A stretch of DNA of 64,000 bases from Sphingomonas sp. (GCF_003248515.1 NZ_QFOB01000016.1:3676-67675); one strand, 5' to 3'; shown: positions 50,969 to 60,745, numbered from the stretch's first letter. The notes: a model not told the origin generated them from the letters alone. A program made the numbers and translations.

Positions 50969-51418
50969 TCAAACCTGTCTGGCGGCGCGAAGTGCGATCA
51001 TCACGTCGGCGAGGTTTGCCAACCGACGACGCAGCTTCGGGTCGCGATGCAGGGCCGCCGCGAGGGACACGCGCGCCTTTGGCGATTTGGCTTTGATGGT
51101 TACGTCCTTCGATTGGTTCTCGAAGAAGCCAGCCTTGAACTCGATGTCGTCGGCATTTCCCTCATAGACCTTCGCCAGGAGGGTCGTCAGGTCCACCAGC
51201 CGCGCCACGGGAATTTCTTCGGATTGGCGTGACCAACGCTGGCCCGAATGCCGCACGACCTTGGCCGCCGGTTCGTTTTCGTCCCATTGCGACCAGCCGA
51301 TCGTGAGCCAATGTGCGTCGGAATTTCCTTCGCGATCCGGGTCGTGGGCATTGTAGCTCAGGCCATAGACCGGCGAATGCGCGATCTGGTGGGGAAACGA
51401 CTTTTGCTTAGTTACCAT
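50969..51418 (-). CDS. Conserved hypothetical protein, tightly regulated promoter
   Basis: A 149-residue soluble protein I do not recognise. It starts at MVTKQKSF with a perfect AGGAGG four bases upstream. Visible features: an aromatic-rich N-terminal half (SPVYGLSYNAHDPDREGN, HWLTIGWSQWDENEPAAKV), a middle helix, and a basic C-terminal region (KAKSPKARVSLAAALHRDPKLRRRLANLADVMIALRAARQ). It is convergent with the primase gene and divergent from the helicase-methylase. Confidence 0.7.
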   Translation of the reverse strand: MVTKQKSFPHQIAHSPVYGLSYNAHDPDREGNSDAHWLTIGWSQWDENEPAAKVVRHSGQRWSRQSEEIPVARLVDLTTLLAKVYEGNADDIEFKAGFFENQSKDVTIKAKSPKARVSLAAALHRDPKLRRRLANLADVMIALRAARQV

Positions 51419-51426
51419 ACTACCTC

Positions 51427-51453
51427 CTACTAACATGTAGTAAAATGTAGTAG
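51427..51453 (-). promoter_or_regulatory. Tandem 10-bp repeat upstream of the 50969-51418 gene
   Basis: ATGTAGTA occurs twice with a 10-base period (51435-51442 and 51445-51452), just behind the AGGAGG of the minus-strand gene. The block begins CTACTA and ends TAGTAG, so it is also a partial dyad. Very AT-rich against a GC-rich surround; candidate operator or promoter. Confidence 0.4.
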
Positions 51454-51548
51454 ATGCTCGCTGCGCGTCAAGGCTCGGTGCGCCCGCCTACCGACGGCCT
51501 GCATCGACGATGCACGATATCTCCGCGCCCAAATACCGAGCCGGACTA

Positions 51549-51594
51549 GAGGAGAGGGAGGCCTCCGGCCTGTTGATCCGGCGATGAGCGCCGG
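51549..51594 (+). promoter_or_regulatory. Two-hairpin leader motif, copy A (before helicase-methylase)
   Basis: A purine tract (GAGGAGAGGG) runs into hairpin 1 AGGCC-TCC-GGCCT (51559-51571), followed by hairpin 2 CCGGCG-ATGAG-CGCCGG (51578-51594). The gene's GGAGG and ATG follow closely. The same order occurs at 55846 and 61788 with different stem bases. Confidence 0.6.
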
Positions 51595-51615
51595 GCGACA
51601 CGATGGAGGCCCTCG

Positions 51616-54600
51616 ATGCGCACGTCAGCCGCAGCTCTCGAACTCGATTTCAGCGTTCCCGCTCTCTCTGCCGCCAGGACGATCGCCGCCGCGATCGCGG
51701 CAGACGCAACCGTTTCTCGCGACACTCTGCTCAGCGAGATGGCGCAGGCTCATGGGGGCTCGGCCGCCGACGGGTGCTGGACGCTGCGCGATGCCTATGA
51801 CGTGCTCGAGCTCGCTCAGGTGCTCCATCTCGAAGATGCTCCTCTTCCCGCCGACCCGTCGGCCTGCCTTGCCGCGCTGATCGACGTAGTCGCAGGTCTG
51901 CCGACGCACACCGTGCGGAGCGAGGAGCAGATCGCGCTGCAGCAATTCTCGACGCCCGCCCCGATCGCCTATCTGGCGACGCTCGCTGCACGCATCATGC
52001 CAGCGGACTTGGTGTTGGAGCCCTCGGCGGGAACCGGCCTCCTCGCCGCTTTCGCGCGCCGCACCGGTGCGCGCCTGGTTCTGAACGAACTTGATCCCGC
52101 GCGCGCCGACATGCTCCAGGCCGCCTTCCCCGACATCGCGGTGACCCGCCACGATGCCGAGCTGATCGACGATCTCCTCGCTCCGGGCCTCCGGGTGTCG
52201 GCGGTGCTGATCAATCCGCCCTTCTCACGCAGCATTGGTCGCCATGCCGACCCGCTCGCTGCCTATCGCCACCTGCGTTCGGCGCTGCTGCGGCTTTCCG
52301 CCGGCGGCCGCTGCGCGGCCGTCCTCCCCGATCGAACCGACACAACGAGCCGGGCATGGGCGAAAGCGACGGAGGGCTGCGGGCTCACTCTGCATTTGCT
52401 GCTCCCCGCCAATGCCTATGCCAAGCACGGCACCGGCCAAGCGGTGAAGATCATGGTCCTCGAGAAGGGCGTAACGGGCAACGCCGATCTCGTCATCTGC
52501 GATACGCTCGCGACTGCCCTTGTCCACGCGATGGCGCCCCGCCCCGCGACTGTCGTGCCCGCACCGCCCGTGCGGACGAACTCGCCATCATTGCTCGGCG
52601 GCCTGAGCACTCGGACGCGGCTTTCCGCCCCGCTCCCCCGACCGTTTTCCGCGATCGCCGCGCGCGACGTCGATTACACGATCCTCGGCGAAGCCGCCCC
52701 GGTCGCCGAAGCCGTCGGCATCTATTTGCCCTATCGCCCCAGCCGGATCGCAATCGGCTGCGCGTCGCAGCATCCAACCCCGCTCGTCGAATCGATCGCG
52801 ATGGGATCGATCACCGCACCGCGGCCGTCCTTCCGGCCGCAACTGCCCGCCCGCGTCGTCGACGGTCGGGTTCTTTCGGACGCCCAGCTCGAAACGCTGG
52901 TCTATGCCGGCGACGCATTCGAGCGCGATCTTCCCGGACGGTTCTTGCCCGCCGAGGAAGGGCTGTCGCTGACCCCCGACGATGCCGGCAACCCCTACCG
53001 CATGGGTTTCTTCCTCGCCGACGGCACCGGCGCCGGCAAGGGCCGTCAGGTCGCATCGATCATCCTCGATCAATGGCTGCGCGGCCGTCGCCGCCATGTC
53101 TGGATCTCCAAAACCGAAACCCTGCTCGAGGATGCGCGGCGCGACTGGATCGCGGTCGGCGGTCTCGCGCTCGACATCCAGCACCTCAACCAGTGGAAGC
53201 TCGGCACACCGGTCGGTGCCGGCGAAGGGGTGCTGTTCCTGACCTATGCGACGCTGCGCTCCAATCGCGGCGACAAGGGCACCCGGCTGCGTCAAATTCT
53301 CGACTGGCTCGGTGATGCGTTCGACGGGATGATCGTGTTCGACGAGGCACACGAGATGGCGGGCGTCGCCGGCGGCGAAGGTCGCTTCGGCACCAAGGAC
53401 GGCTCCGATCAGGGAATCGCCGGGGTCCGCCTGCAGAACCTCCTTCCGCGTGCCCGTGTGCTCTACGTCTCTGCGACCGGCGCGTCCGACGTCAACAACC
53501 TCGCCTATGCGACCAGGTTGGGGCTGTGGGGACCCGGCACGGCGTTCGCAGACCGCAAGGCGTTCGTCGAAAGCCTGCGCCGCGGCGGGATCGCCGCGCT
53601 CGAGCTGATCGCGCGCGATCTCAAGATGCAAGGTCTCTACACGGCTCGCGCGCTGAGCTTCGCCGGCGTCGAATACGACATCCTCGAGCATCGGCTCACC
53701 GCCGACCAGATCGCGGTCTACGACGCCTATGCCGATGCCTGGGCGATCATCCATGCCAATCTGCGCGCGGCGCTGGACGCTACCCGGATCACCGACAGCT
53801 TCTCGAAGGAAACCTATAACGGCGGTGCCAAGGCCGCGGCGCTGTCGATCTTCGAATCGACCAAGCAGCGCTTCTTCGGCCAGCTCCTGATCGGCATGAA
53901 GCTGCCATCGTTGATCCCAGCGATGCGCGCGGATCTCGCCCGCGGCGACAGCGTCGTGGTCCAGCTCGTCTCGACCTCCGAGGCGATGCTCAACCGTGCG
54001 CTCGCCAGCTTGGGCGCCGAGGACCGTGCCAATCTCGACATCGAGCTCTCGCCGCGCGAATTCCTGATGGACTATCTGACCGCCGCCTTCCCGGTTCGCC
54101 AGATGAAGACGTTCGTCGACGATACCGGCAAGACCCGGTCCGAACCGATGATCGACGAGGATGGTCGACCGGTCCTCTGCCAGGAGGCGCTGCGAATGCG
54201 CGACGCCATGCTCGAAGGGCTCGGCGCGCTGCCGATCGTCGGCTCCGCGCTCGATCATATCATCGGCCATTTCGGCCCGAGCGCCGTCGCCGAAGTGACC
54301 GGACGGAGCCGGCGGATCATCGTCGACATGGTCGGCCGCCAGCGCATCGAAAATCGCAGCCCGCGAACCAATCTCGCCGAGACCGACGCGTTCATGCGCG
54401 GCGAGAAGAAGATCCTGATCTTCTCCGACGCGGGCGGCACCGGCCGCAGCTATCACGCCAGCCTTACCGCCGAGAATCGCGCGCGGCGCATCCATTACCT
54501 GCTTGAACCGGGCTGGCGCGCCGATGCCGCGATCCAGGGGCTCGGCCGCACGCACCGCACCCATCAGGCGTCGGCCCCGCTGTTTCGTCCCGTCTCGACC

Positions 54601-55815
54601 GACTGCCGCGGCGAACGGCGGTTCATCTCGACGATCGCCCGCCGGCTCGACAGCCTCGGCGCGCTGACCCGCGGCCAGCGCCAGACCGGCGGCCAGGGGT
54701 TGTTCGACCCGCGCGACAATCTCGAAAGCGACTACGCCAAGGAAGCGCTCGAGACCTGGTTCCGCCTGCTCGCCGATGGCAAGCTGCGCTCGGTCACCTT
54801 CGACGACTTCCAGCGCCTCACCGGACTCGAGCTCGAGGGCGAGGGCGGCGGCCTGAAGGAGGAGCTGCCACCCATCCAGCGTTGGCTCAATCGCATCCTC
54901 GCGCTGCGGATCGCGCTTCAGAACGCGGTCTTCGACGAATATCTCGGGCTGATCGAGGCGCGGGTCGAAGCGGCGCGTGAGGCCGGGACGCTCGACGTCG
55001 GTGTCGAGAGCATTTCCGCCGAGCGCATTACCATCCTCGATCGCACGGTGATCCGCCGCGATCCGGTCAGCGGTGCCGAGACCGAAATCCTTCAGCTCGA
55101 GACCGAGGAACGCTATCGGCCGCTCGTACTCGAGCGCGCGCTGCAGATGCTCGACGACGACGCCCGACCCATGGTCAATCGCAAATCGGGGCGCGCTGCG
55201 ATCCGGTGCAGCACCTATTCGCTCACCGACGAGGACGGCGAAATCATTCGCCGTTACGAGCTGGTCCGTCCGACGCGGTCGGAGCGGATGCGCCGCGACC
55301 TGCTTCTCGAGACGATGTGGGAAGAGGCGAGCGCGGACGAGTTCGCCGCGTTCTGGTCGGCCGAGGTCGACGAGCTCAGCGACAAGACCCGCACGAGCAC
55401 CATCTATCTCGTCGCCGGACTCCTTCTCCCCGTCTGGGACCGGTTGCCCGACGATCATGTCCAGGTCTGGCGACTGACTACCGACGATGGCCAGTCCTTC
55501 CTAGGCCGGCTGGTGCCCGCCCCGATCGTGCCCAAGCTCGCCGCCGCCTTCGGCATCGACGCCGCGATCACGGTCTCGGGCGAGGAGAGCGCGAAGCACG
55601 TGATGACCACCGGCGAGACCAGCCCGGTCGGTGCTTATCGGCTGAAGCGCAGCCTCGTCGCCGGCCAGCAACGCCTCGAGCTCCTCGACTGGCCGCACAC
55701 GCGTCTGGCGGAATTGAAAGCCGCGGGATGCTTCACCGAGATCATCCAGCACAAGACCCGGCTCTTTGTCCCGGTCGCCAGCGCGGCCGCGGTGATCGAA
55801 CGCCTCACCGCTTGA
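51616..55815 (+). CDS. Bifunctional methyltransferase / strawberry-notch-type helicase
   Basis: A 1399-residue polyvalent protein. Residues about 95-280 are a class I SAM methyltransferase (LEPSAGTGLL at 134-143, NPPFSR at 199-204, an adenine-N6 type motif). The middle and C-terminal parts are a strawberry-notch (SNO) helicase: 'FFLADGTGAGKGRQ' Walker A near 470, VFDEAHEM near 574, SATGASD, and the SNO C-terminal signature SDAGGTGRSYHASLTAENRARR...GLGRTHRTHQ. GGAGG six bases before the ATG. Such proteins occur on phages and conjugative plasmids and are thought to modify and remodel incoming DNA against restriction. Confidence 0.88.
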   Translation: MRTSAAALELDFSVPALSAARTIAAAIAADATVSRDTLLSEMAQAHGGSAADGCWTLRDAYDVLELAQVLHLEDAPLPADPSACLAALIDVVAGLPTHTVRSEEQIALQQFSTPAPIAYLATLAARIMPADLVLEPSAGTGLLAAFARRTGARLVLNELDPARADMLQAAFPDIAVTRHDAELIDDLLAPGLRVSAVLINPPFSRSIGRHADPLAAYRHLRSALLRLSAGGRCAAVLPDRTDTTSRAWAKATEGCGLTLHLLLPANAYAKHGTGQAVKIMVLEKGVTGNADLVICDTLATALVHAMAPRPATVVPAPPVRTNSPSLLGGLSTRTRLSAPLPRPFSAIAARDVDYTILGEAAPVAEAVGIYLPYRPSRIAIGCASQHPTPLVESIAMGSITAPRPSFRPQLPARVVDGRVLSDAQLETLVYAGDAFERDLPGRFLPAEEGLSLTPDDAGNPYRMGFFLADGTGAGKGRQVASIILDQWLRGRRRHVWISKTETLLEDARRDWIAVGGLALDIQHLNQWKLGTPVGAGEGVLFLTYATLRSNRGDKGTRLRQILDWLGDAFDGMIVFDEAHEMAGVAGGEGRFGTKDGSDQGIAGVRLQNLLPRARVLYVSATGASDVNNLAYATRLGLWGPGTAFADRKAFVESLRRGGIAALELIARDLKMQGLYTARALSFAGVEYDILEHRLTADQIAVYDAYADAWAIIHANLRAALDATRITDSFSKETYNGGAKAAALSIFESTKQRFFGQLLIGMKLPSLIPAMRADLARGDSVVVQLVSTSEAMLNRALASLGAEDRANLDIELSPREFLMDYLTAAFPVRQMKTFVDDTGKTRSEPMIDEDGRPVLCQEALRMRDAMLEGLGALPIVGSALDHIIGHFGPSAVAEVTGRSRRIIVDMVGRQRIENRSPRTNLAETDAFMRGEKKILIFSDAGGTGRSYHASLTAENRARRIHYLLEPGWRADAAIQGLGRTHRTHQASAPLFRPVSTDCRGERRFISTIARRLDSLGALTRGQRQTGGQGLFDPRDNLESDYAKEALETWFRLLADGKLRSVTFDDFQRLTGLELEGEGGGLKEELPPIQRWLNRILALRIALQNAVFDEYLGLIEARVEAAREAGTLDVGVESISAERITILDRTVIRRDPVSGAETEILQLETEERYRPLVLERALQMLDDDARPMVNRKSGRAAIRCSTYSLTDEDGEIIRRYELVRPTRSERMRRDLLLETMWEEASADEFAAFWSAEVDELSDKTRTSTIYLVAGLLLPVWDRLPDDHVQVWRLTTDDGQSFLGRLVPAPIVPKLAAAFGIDAAITVSGEESAKHVMTTGETSPVGAYRLKRSLVAGQQRLELLDWPHTRLAELKAAGCFTEIIQHKTRLFVPVASAAAVIERLTA

Positions 55816-55845
55816 GCCGACACCGGCACCTTCCCTCGCTAGGCC

Positions 55846-55893
55846 GGAGAGAGGGGAGGACGCCTTCGGCTTGGTGGGCCTGACCAACAGGCT
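55846..55893 (+). promoter_or_regulatory. Two-hairpin leader motif, copy B (before the ParB-like gene)
   Basis: Purine tract GAGAGAGGGGAGGA (55847-55860), short hairpin 1 GCC-TTC-GGC (55862-55870), then hairpin 2 GCCTG-ACCAA-CAGGC (55878-55892). Same order and five-base loop of hairpin 2 as copies A and C, but other stem bases. The ParB-like ATG is 48 bases further on. Confidence 0.6.
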
Positions 55894-55940
55894 CGCGTGA
55901 CCGTTCGATGCGGCGCGCTTATCCCAGACGGAGAAGACCG

Positions 55941-58022
55941 ATGATCCAGTCCGTGAAGGTCAAGAACCTCTCGCTCTCGAAGGACAACGTCCGCAAGCGC
56001 AACCGCGAGCAGGGCCTGTCCGAACTCGCCGCGAGCATCGCGGCGCAAGGGCTCCTGCAGAATCTGATCGTCACCCCGCTCAAGAAGGCGGGCACGTTCA
56101 CGGTGAAGGCCGGTGGCCGTCGCCTGCGGGCGATCCAGCTCCTGATCGAGCAGGGCGCGCTCCCCGCCGATCACGAGGTGCCGGTCCTGGTGCTCGACGA
56201 TGGCGCCAATTCGGTCGGCGCGAGCCTGACCGAGAATCGCCAGCGGGCGCCGATGAACCCGGCCGACGAATGCCTCGGCTTCAAGATCCTGATCGACCAG
56301 TTCGACATGACGGTCGAGCAGGTCGCGATCCAGCAGGCGGTTACCGTCCGCTTTGTCGAGCAGCGCCTGCGGCTCGCCGACCTCGCCCCGGCAGTGTTCG
56401 AGGCGCTCGGCGCCGGCGAAATCAGCTTGGGCGTCGCACAGGCCTACGCCGTCACCGCCGATACCGACCGCCAGACCCGCGTGTTCGAACAGATGAAGCA
56501 TGCGTATTACGGCAACCAGCCCGACAACATCCGCCGCGCCATCCTCAACGGCACGGTGAAGGCGAACGACGCCAAGGCGCGTTTCGTCGGGCGTGACGCG
56601 TATATCGCCGCAGGCGGTCGCATCGAAGGCGACCTCTTCGCCCAGGAAGCCGGTGACGAAAGCTGGACCGACGTCGACCTGCTCGAGGAGCTCGCTGGCA
56701 AGAAGCTCGAGGTCGCGGCGGCCGAATTCGCGCAGGCACAGGGCCTCGCGTTCGTGACTCCGATCACCGCCACCAACGTGCCCTACGACCTGGAGCGGCA
56801 GCTGCACGAGTTCCATCCGACGGCTCGGGCGCTCACCGACGAGGAGCAGCTTCGCGTCGACGACCTCTCGAGCGAGAACGACAATCTCGTCGAACAGCTC
56901 GAAACCTCGCTCGTCGAGGGCACGCCCGAAGCGGAATCGGCGAACGACCGGCTGGACGCGATCGAGCGCGAGCTCGACGAGATCGACGACGCCCGCAAAT
57001 CGATCGATCCCTCCGTCAAGGCGCAGCTCGGCACCTTCGTGTATATCGGCGGAGACGGACAAGCGCGGGTGCATGCCCGGTTGTTCAGCGAGAAGCCGGT
57101 GGTCGATCCATCGACACCCCCGACGTCGCTTAGCGGCAATTCCGGTAATACCGGTAATGACGATGAGGGCGAGCAGGGTGCACGGCTCAGCGCGACGCTC
57201 GTCGACGAACTCGCCACCCAGCGTCGCCAGATCCTCGTCGCGCACCTAGCGAGCGACCCGGCGATCGCGCTCGACCTGACGATCTTCCTCATGGCGCAGG
57301 AAGTGTTGTTTGCGACCAGCTACGTCCGCGATCATTCGACGCTGAAGGCGGGTGCGGCGGCGATGCCGATCCTCACGTTCCGCGACGAAGGATCGCAGGC
57401 ATCGCAGTCGATCGAGGATCAGCGTCAGCATCTCGACACCGGCTGGGCGGGGCATCCGACGATGTCGGCGCGGTTCGATGCGTTCCGCGGCCTCGACGAG
57501 CAGGCGCGGGGGGCGTGGGTTGCCTACGCGATCGCGCAGACGCTGGAGCCGACGCTCAACGTCGCCGAGGGCGGCCGCGTGAACGGCTTCCACGACCATC
57601 TCGGGCGAACGCTTGGGATCGAGGTCGCGGCTTGGTGGCGTCCGACCGCGGAGAACTTCTTCGGCCGGGTGAAGAAGGGGCTGATGCTCGACGCGCTCGA
57701 GGAGATCGGCGGACCCATCCTGCGCGGACGATACAAAGACGCCAAGAAGGCCGATCTCGCCAGCACCTGCGCGTCGCTGTGCAACGGCCAAGGCATCGTC
57801 GAGGCCGAAATCCGCGAGAAGGCGATCGCGTGGCTGCCCGATGCGATGCGGTTCGACGCGCAGGAGAAGCCCGAGCGCGTCCGGGCGCATTCCACCTTCG
57901 TTGCCGACGAGGCCGAGGATGACGTCGAGCAGGACGACGATGGGGCCGACGACGCCGAACTCACCGGCGACGACGACGCATCGGCCTCTCATGACGACGA
58001 GGACTTCAGCCGGGCGGCCTGA
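55941..58022 (+). CDS. ParB/Srx-fold nuclease-like protein, large
   Basis: A 693-residue protein with an N-terminal ParB/sulfiredoxin domain (residues about 1-110: NVRKRNREQGLSELAASIAAQGLLQNLIVTP...GRRLRAIQLL...ENRQRAPMNPADE) and the KorB-like helical segment following. A coiled-coil region is likely around residues 300-350 (DDLSSENDNLVEQLETSLVEG). The C-terminus is very acidic. It is not a typical partition ParB; large plasmid ParB-like proteins near ssb and ardC genes are linked to DNA handling after transfer. Confidence 0.85.
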   Translation: MIQSVKVKNLSLSKDNVRKRNREQGLSELAASIAAQGLLQNLIVTPLKKAGTFTVKAGGRRLRAIQLLIEQGALPADHEVPVLVLDDGANSVGASLTENRQRAPMNPADECLGFKILIDQFDMTVEQVAIQQAVTVRFVEQRLRLADLAPAVFEALGAGEISLGVAQAYAVTADTDRQTRVFEQMKHAYYGNQPDNIRRAILNGTVKANDAKARFVGRDAYIAAGGRIEGDLFAQEAGDESWTDVDLLEELAGKKLEVAAAEFAQAQGLAFVTPITATNVPYDLERQLHEFHPTARALTDEEQLRVDDLSSENDNLVEQLETSLVEGTPEAESANDRLDAIERELDEIDDARKSIDPSVKAQLGTFVYIGGDGQARVHARLFSEKPVVDPSTPPTSLSGNSGNTGNDDEGEQGARLSATLVDELATQRRQILVAHLASDPAIALDLTIFLMAQEVLFATSYVRDHSTLKAGAAAMPILTFRDEGSQASQSIEDQRQHLDTGWAGHPTMSARFDAFRGLDEQARGAWVAYAIAQTLEPTLNVAEGGRVNGFHDHLGRTLGIEVAAWWRPTAENFFGRVKKGLMLDALEEIGGPILRGRYKDAKKADLASTCASLCNGQGIVEAEIREKAIAWLPDAMRFDAQEKPERVRAHSTFVADEAEDDVEQDDDGADDAELTGDDDASASHDDEDFSRAA

Positions 58023-58049
58023 TCTTCCGGTCCACGTTCGAGGCGACTG

Positions 58050-58084
58050 GGGCGGCACTCTCTCGGGAGTGTCGCCCTCTTTTT
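58050..58084 (+). terminator. Rho-independent terminator after the ParB-like gene
   Basis: Eleven-pair stem (one G-T pair) from 58050-58060 to 58067-58077 with loop TCTCGG, followed by TCTTTTT. It ends the ParB-like transcript 28 bases after the stop. Confidence 0.85.
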
Positions 58085-58153
58085 CGTGACCCGTTCGCAC
58101 ACGCGCCCAGGCGCCGCGATCCGGTCCGCCTCTTTCCAACCAGGAGAATGATC

Positions 58154-59077
58154 GTGGCCAAAGCCGCCGACAAGCCGTCGCCCGCCGACATCATCACCAA
58201 TGCGATCATCGCGAAGCTCGAGGCCGGGGTGCGCCCCTGGGTCAAGCCATGGCGACCGGGGCTGGGCGGACGCCCGCTGCGCGCAACCGGCGAACCCTAT
58301 CGTGGGATCAACTGCTTCTGGCTGTGGCTCGTCGCCGAGAGCGCGGGTTATAACGCGCGCACCTGGATGACGTACAAGCAGGCGCAGGCGCTGGGTGGTC
58401 AGGTTCGCGAAGGCGAGCGCGCGCAGATCGCGATCTTCTACAAAACCTACAGCAAAGCAGTGGCAGCGCCACTGACCGGCGACGTCGTTGACGAGACGCG
58501 CCGCGTCCTGCGCAGCTACAATGTGTTCAATGCAGATCAGATCGATGGTCTGCCGGAGCGTTTTCGCCCGTCCCGGCTCGGCGTCGTTCCTCCGGCCGAC
58601 GAGCTGCCGGAGCGCGCCCGGCAGTTCGTCGCGAGCCTGCCGGCGACGGTCCATATCGGCGGCGATCGTGCGTTCTACGACCGCATCGCCGACACGATCA
58701 CGATGCCGGCAGTCGAGCAGTTCACGACCCGCGCCTATTGGGCATCGACGCTGGCCCATGAGGCCGGGCATTGGACCGGCCACCCCGATCGGCTCGATCG
58801 CCAGTTCGGGAAGAAGTTCGGCGACGACGCCTACGCCTTCGAGGAGATGTGCGCGGAAATGACCGCAGCGCTGCTCGGCGCTGACCTGGCGCTTCCCACC
58901 GCCCATCTCGACGACCACGCGAACTATATCGGCTCGTGGCTGCGCGTTCTGAAGCGCGATAGTCGGGCGGTGATGACCGCCGCCGCGAAGGCCGAGGCGG
59001 CCGCCGGCTTCCTGTTGCGCGCCACCGGGCTTGCGGATAACGCGCCCGCAAAAGAGCCGGTCCGTGAGGCCGCGTAG
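58154..59077 (+). CDS. ArdC-like antirestriction protein with zincin domain
   Basis: A 307-residue ArdC-type protein. The N-terminal ssDNA-binding domain (DIITNAIIAKLEAGVRPWVKPW...GEPYRGINCFWL...WMTYKQAQALGG) is followed by a zinc-metallopeptidase domain with HEAGHWTGH (residues 202-210) and the third ligand in 'FEEMCAEMTAALLGA'. ArdC of IncW/RSF plasmids binds single strands and protects entering DNA from restriction. The GTG at 58154 has AGGAG at seven bases; the ATG six bases upstream is too close to it. Downstream of the terminator and start of a new unit. Confidence 0.87.
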   Translation: MAKAADKPSPADIITNAIIAKLEAGVRPWVKPWRPGLGGRPLRATGEPYRGINCFWLWLVAESAGYNARTWMTYKQAQALGGQVREGERAQIAIFYKTYSKAVAAPLTGDVVDETRRVLRSYNVFNADQIDGLPERFRPSRLGVVPPADELPERARQFVASLPATVHIGGDRAFYDRIADTITMPAVEQFTTRAYWASTLAHEAGHWTGHPDRLDRQFGKKFGDDAYAFEEMCAEMTAALLGADLALPTAHLDDHANYIGSWLRVLKRDSRAVMTAAAKAEAAAGFLLRATGLADNAPAKEPVREAA

Positions 59078-59079
59078 TC

Positions 59080-60042
59080 GTGTCCGCCGACCCGGATCTG
59101 CGCGCCTACCGGCGCATCGTCGTCGCCTTCAGTGGCGGCAAGGACAGCCTCGCCGCGCTGCTCCACCTTCTCGACATCGGCGTTCCGACCGACGCCATCG
59201 AGCTCCACCATCATGAGGTCGACGGACGCGGCGCAAGCTTCATGGATTGGCCTTGCACCGCTGGCTATGTCGGCGCGATCGCGGGCCATCTCGGCATTCC
59301 CGTTTATTTCTCGTGGCGCGAGGGCGGGTTCGCGCGCGAGCTCGATCGGAATGGGACCTCGACGGCACCGATCCGGTTCGAGACCCCGACAGGCATCGGG
59401 CGGGCCGGCGGTTTCGGCCGAGCCGGCACGCGCGGCCTGTTCCCGCAGACGTCCGCCGACCTTCGCGTCCGCTGGTGCAGCCCGGCGCTCAAGATCGACG
59501 TGCTCGCCGCTGCGATCCGCAATCAGAACCGCTTCTTCGATGGCCGCACACTCGTCGTGACCGGCGAGCGCGCCGAGGAAAGTCCGGCGCGCGCGCATTA
59601 CGCTCGCCTAGAACGCCACCGCACCGCGACGGCAGCCCGCGCCGTCGAACATTGGCGTCCTATCCACGACTGGACCGAGGCGCGGGTCTGGAAGATGATC
59701 GCGTCCTCGGCGATCAGACCGCACCCGGCCTATGTCCTGGGCTGGGGCCGATTGTCGTGTCGGACCTGCATTTTCGGATCGCCCGACCAGTGGGCGACAA
59801 TCCGTTTGCTGTTTCCTGCCGCTTTCGACCGCATTCGCAGACGCGAGGCGGCAACCGGGAAGAGCATCCATCGCGCTCTCGATCTCGATCGGCTCGCCGA
59901 ACGGGGACATCCGTTTCCCGCCGCGACCCTCCATCCCGACGCGCTCGCCCAAGCGGAGGATGCGAGATGGCGTCTGCCGATAATCCTGACGCCGTGGTCA
60001 CTGCCCGCCGGCGCGTTCGGCGACGCAGCCGGTCCAACCTGA
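59080..60042 (+). CDS. PAPS-reductase-family (N-type ATP pyrophosphatase) protein 1
   Basis: A 320-residue PP-loop protein with SGGKDS (residues 18-23) and C-terminal Cys motif LSCRTCIFGS. It resembles the CysH/DndC/IbrA group rather than assimilatory PAPS reductase. On mobile elements this family is often next to ParB-like and ArdC genes, as here, and may modify nucleic acid or a nucleotide. The GTG start is 2 bases after the ArdC stop. Function is not known. Confidence 0.82.
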   Translation: MSADPDLRAYRRIVVAFSGGKDSLAALLHLLDIGVPTDAIELHHHEVDGRGASFMDWPCTAGYVGAIAGHLGIPVYFSWREGGFARELDRNGTSTAPIRFETPTGIGRAGGFGRAGTRGLFPQTSADLRVRWCSPALKIDVLAAAIRNQNRFFDGRTLVVTGERAEESPARAHYARLERHRTATAARAVEHWRPIHDWTEARVWKMIASSAIRPHPAYVLGWGRLSCRTCIFGSPDQWATIRLLFPAAFDRIRRREAATGKSIHRALDLDRLAERGHPFPAATLHPDALAQAEDARWRLPIILTPWSLPAGAFGDAAGPT

Positions 60043-60266
60043 GGCTTTCCAACGTCGGCAGCAGCCCGACGGTCGATTTACGCATTGCGGTCGGGCCACC
60101 ATCACCGGCTAGGTCCTCTCCCACTGCCACCCGCCCCGCGCCGTCAACGGCTTCGCCGTTCCCCTGCGGTCCGCCTGCGCCGACCGTGGCGGTGACCTTG
60201 CGGGACGACCGGGCGGCTTTGTTGGAGGCCTACCGCCGATCATGGCAGTCCAACCAGGAGCGCCCG

Positions 60267-60641
60267 ATGCCTACGCCGATCTTCGTCTTCGGATCCAACC
60301 TAGCAGGGCGCCACGGCAAGGGCGCAGCCCTCTGGGCACGGCAGCATCGCGGCGCGATCTACGGTCGCGGGGTCGGACGTCAGGGCGATGCCTATGCGAT
60401 CCCCACCAAGGACCACCGGCTTTGCGTCCTGCCGTTGAGCACGATCCGGATGCACGTCGAGTCGTTCCTCGATCATGCGCGCGCGCATCCCGATGCGCGG
60501 TTCGAACTCACCCCGATCGGCTGCGGTCTTGCCGGCTATCGCCCCGACGAGGTCGCACCGATGTTCGCCGCCGCCCCGACGAACGTCGCGATGCCGGCTT
60601 CGTTCGCGGCTGTGCTGACCGCCCCTCCTTCGCCGACCTGA
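60267..60641 (+). CDS. Macro-like phage/plasmid protein (A1S_2505-type)
   Basis: A 124-residue protein: PIFVFGSNLAGRHGKGAALWARQHRGAIYGRGVGRQGDAYAIPTKD, then LPLSTIRMHVESFLDHARAHPDARFELTPIGCGLAGYRPDEVAPMF. This matches a small phage-encoded family with a macro-domain-like fold that could bind ADP-ribose-type nucleotides. AGGAG six bases before the ATG. The 225-base gap before it has no other gene. Confidence 0.75.
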   Translation: MPTPIFVFGSNLAGRHGKGAALWARQHRGAIYGRGVGRQGDAYAIPTKDHRLCVLPLSTIRMHVESFLDHARAHPDARFELTPIGCGLAGYRPDEVAPMFAAAPTNVAMPASFAAVLTAPPSPT

Positions 60642-60644
60642 ACT

Positions 60645-60704
60645 CCGAGAGAGAAGAGGCTGCTGACGCCCCTGTGGTGGCGCAGACCCCGGGCGAGACG
60701 CCCG
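60645..60704 (+). promoter_or_regulatory. Two-hairpin leader motif, diverged copy E
   Basis: Purine tract GAGAGAGAAGAGG (60648-60659 region), then a hairpin built on CTG-CGCC against GGCG-CAG (60662-60684) and a second hairpin CGGGCG-AGA-CGCCCG (60690-60704). Order and purine tract resemble copies A-C, but the stems are longer and the loop shorter; the following gene starts 42 bases later. Confidence 0.4.
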
Positions 60705-60745
60705 ACCCTCTTCCGCCAGCTAGTTTTCATCGACAGGAGCTCACA

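Noticed and set aside
52588..55458. Long minus-strand open frame (956 codons)
   Set aside because: Antisense to the helicase-methylase; low-complexity charged translation with no motif.
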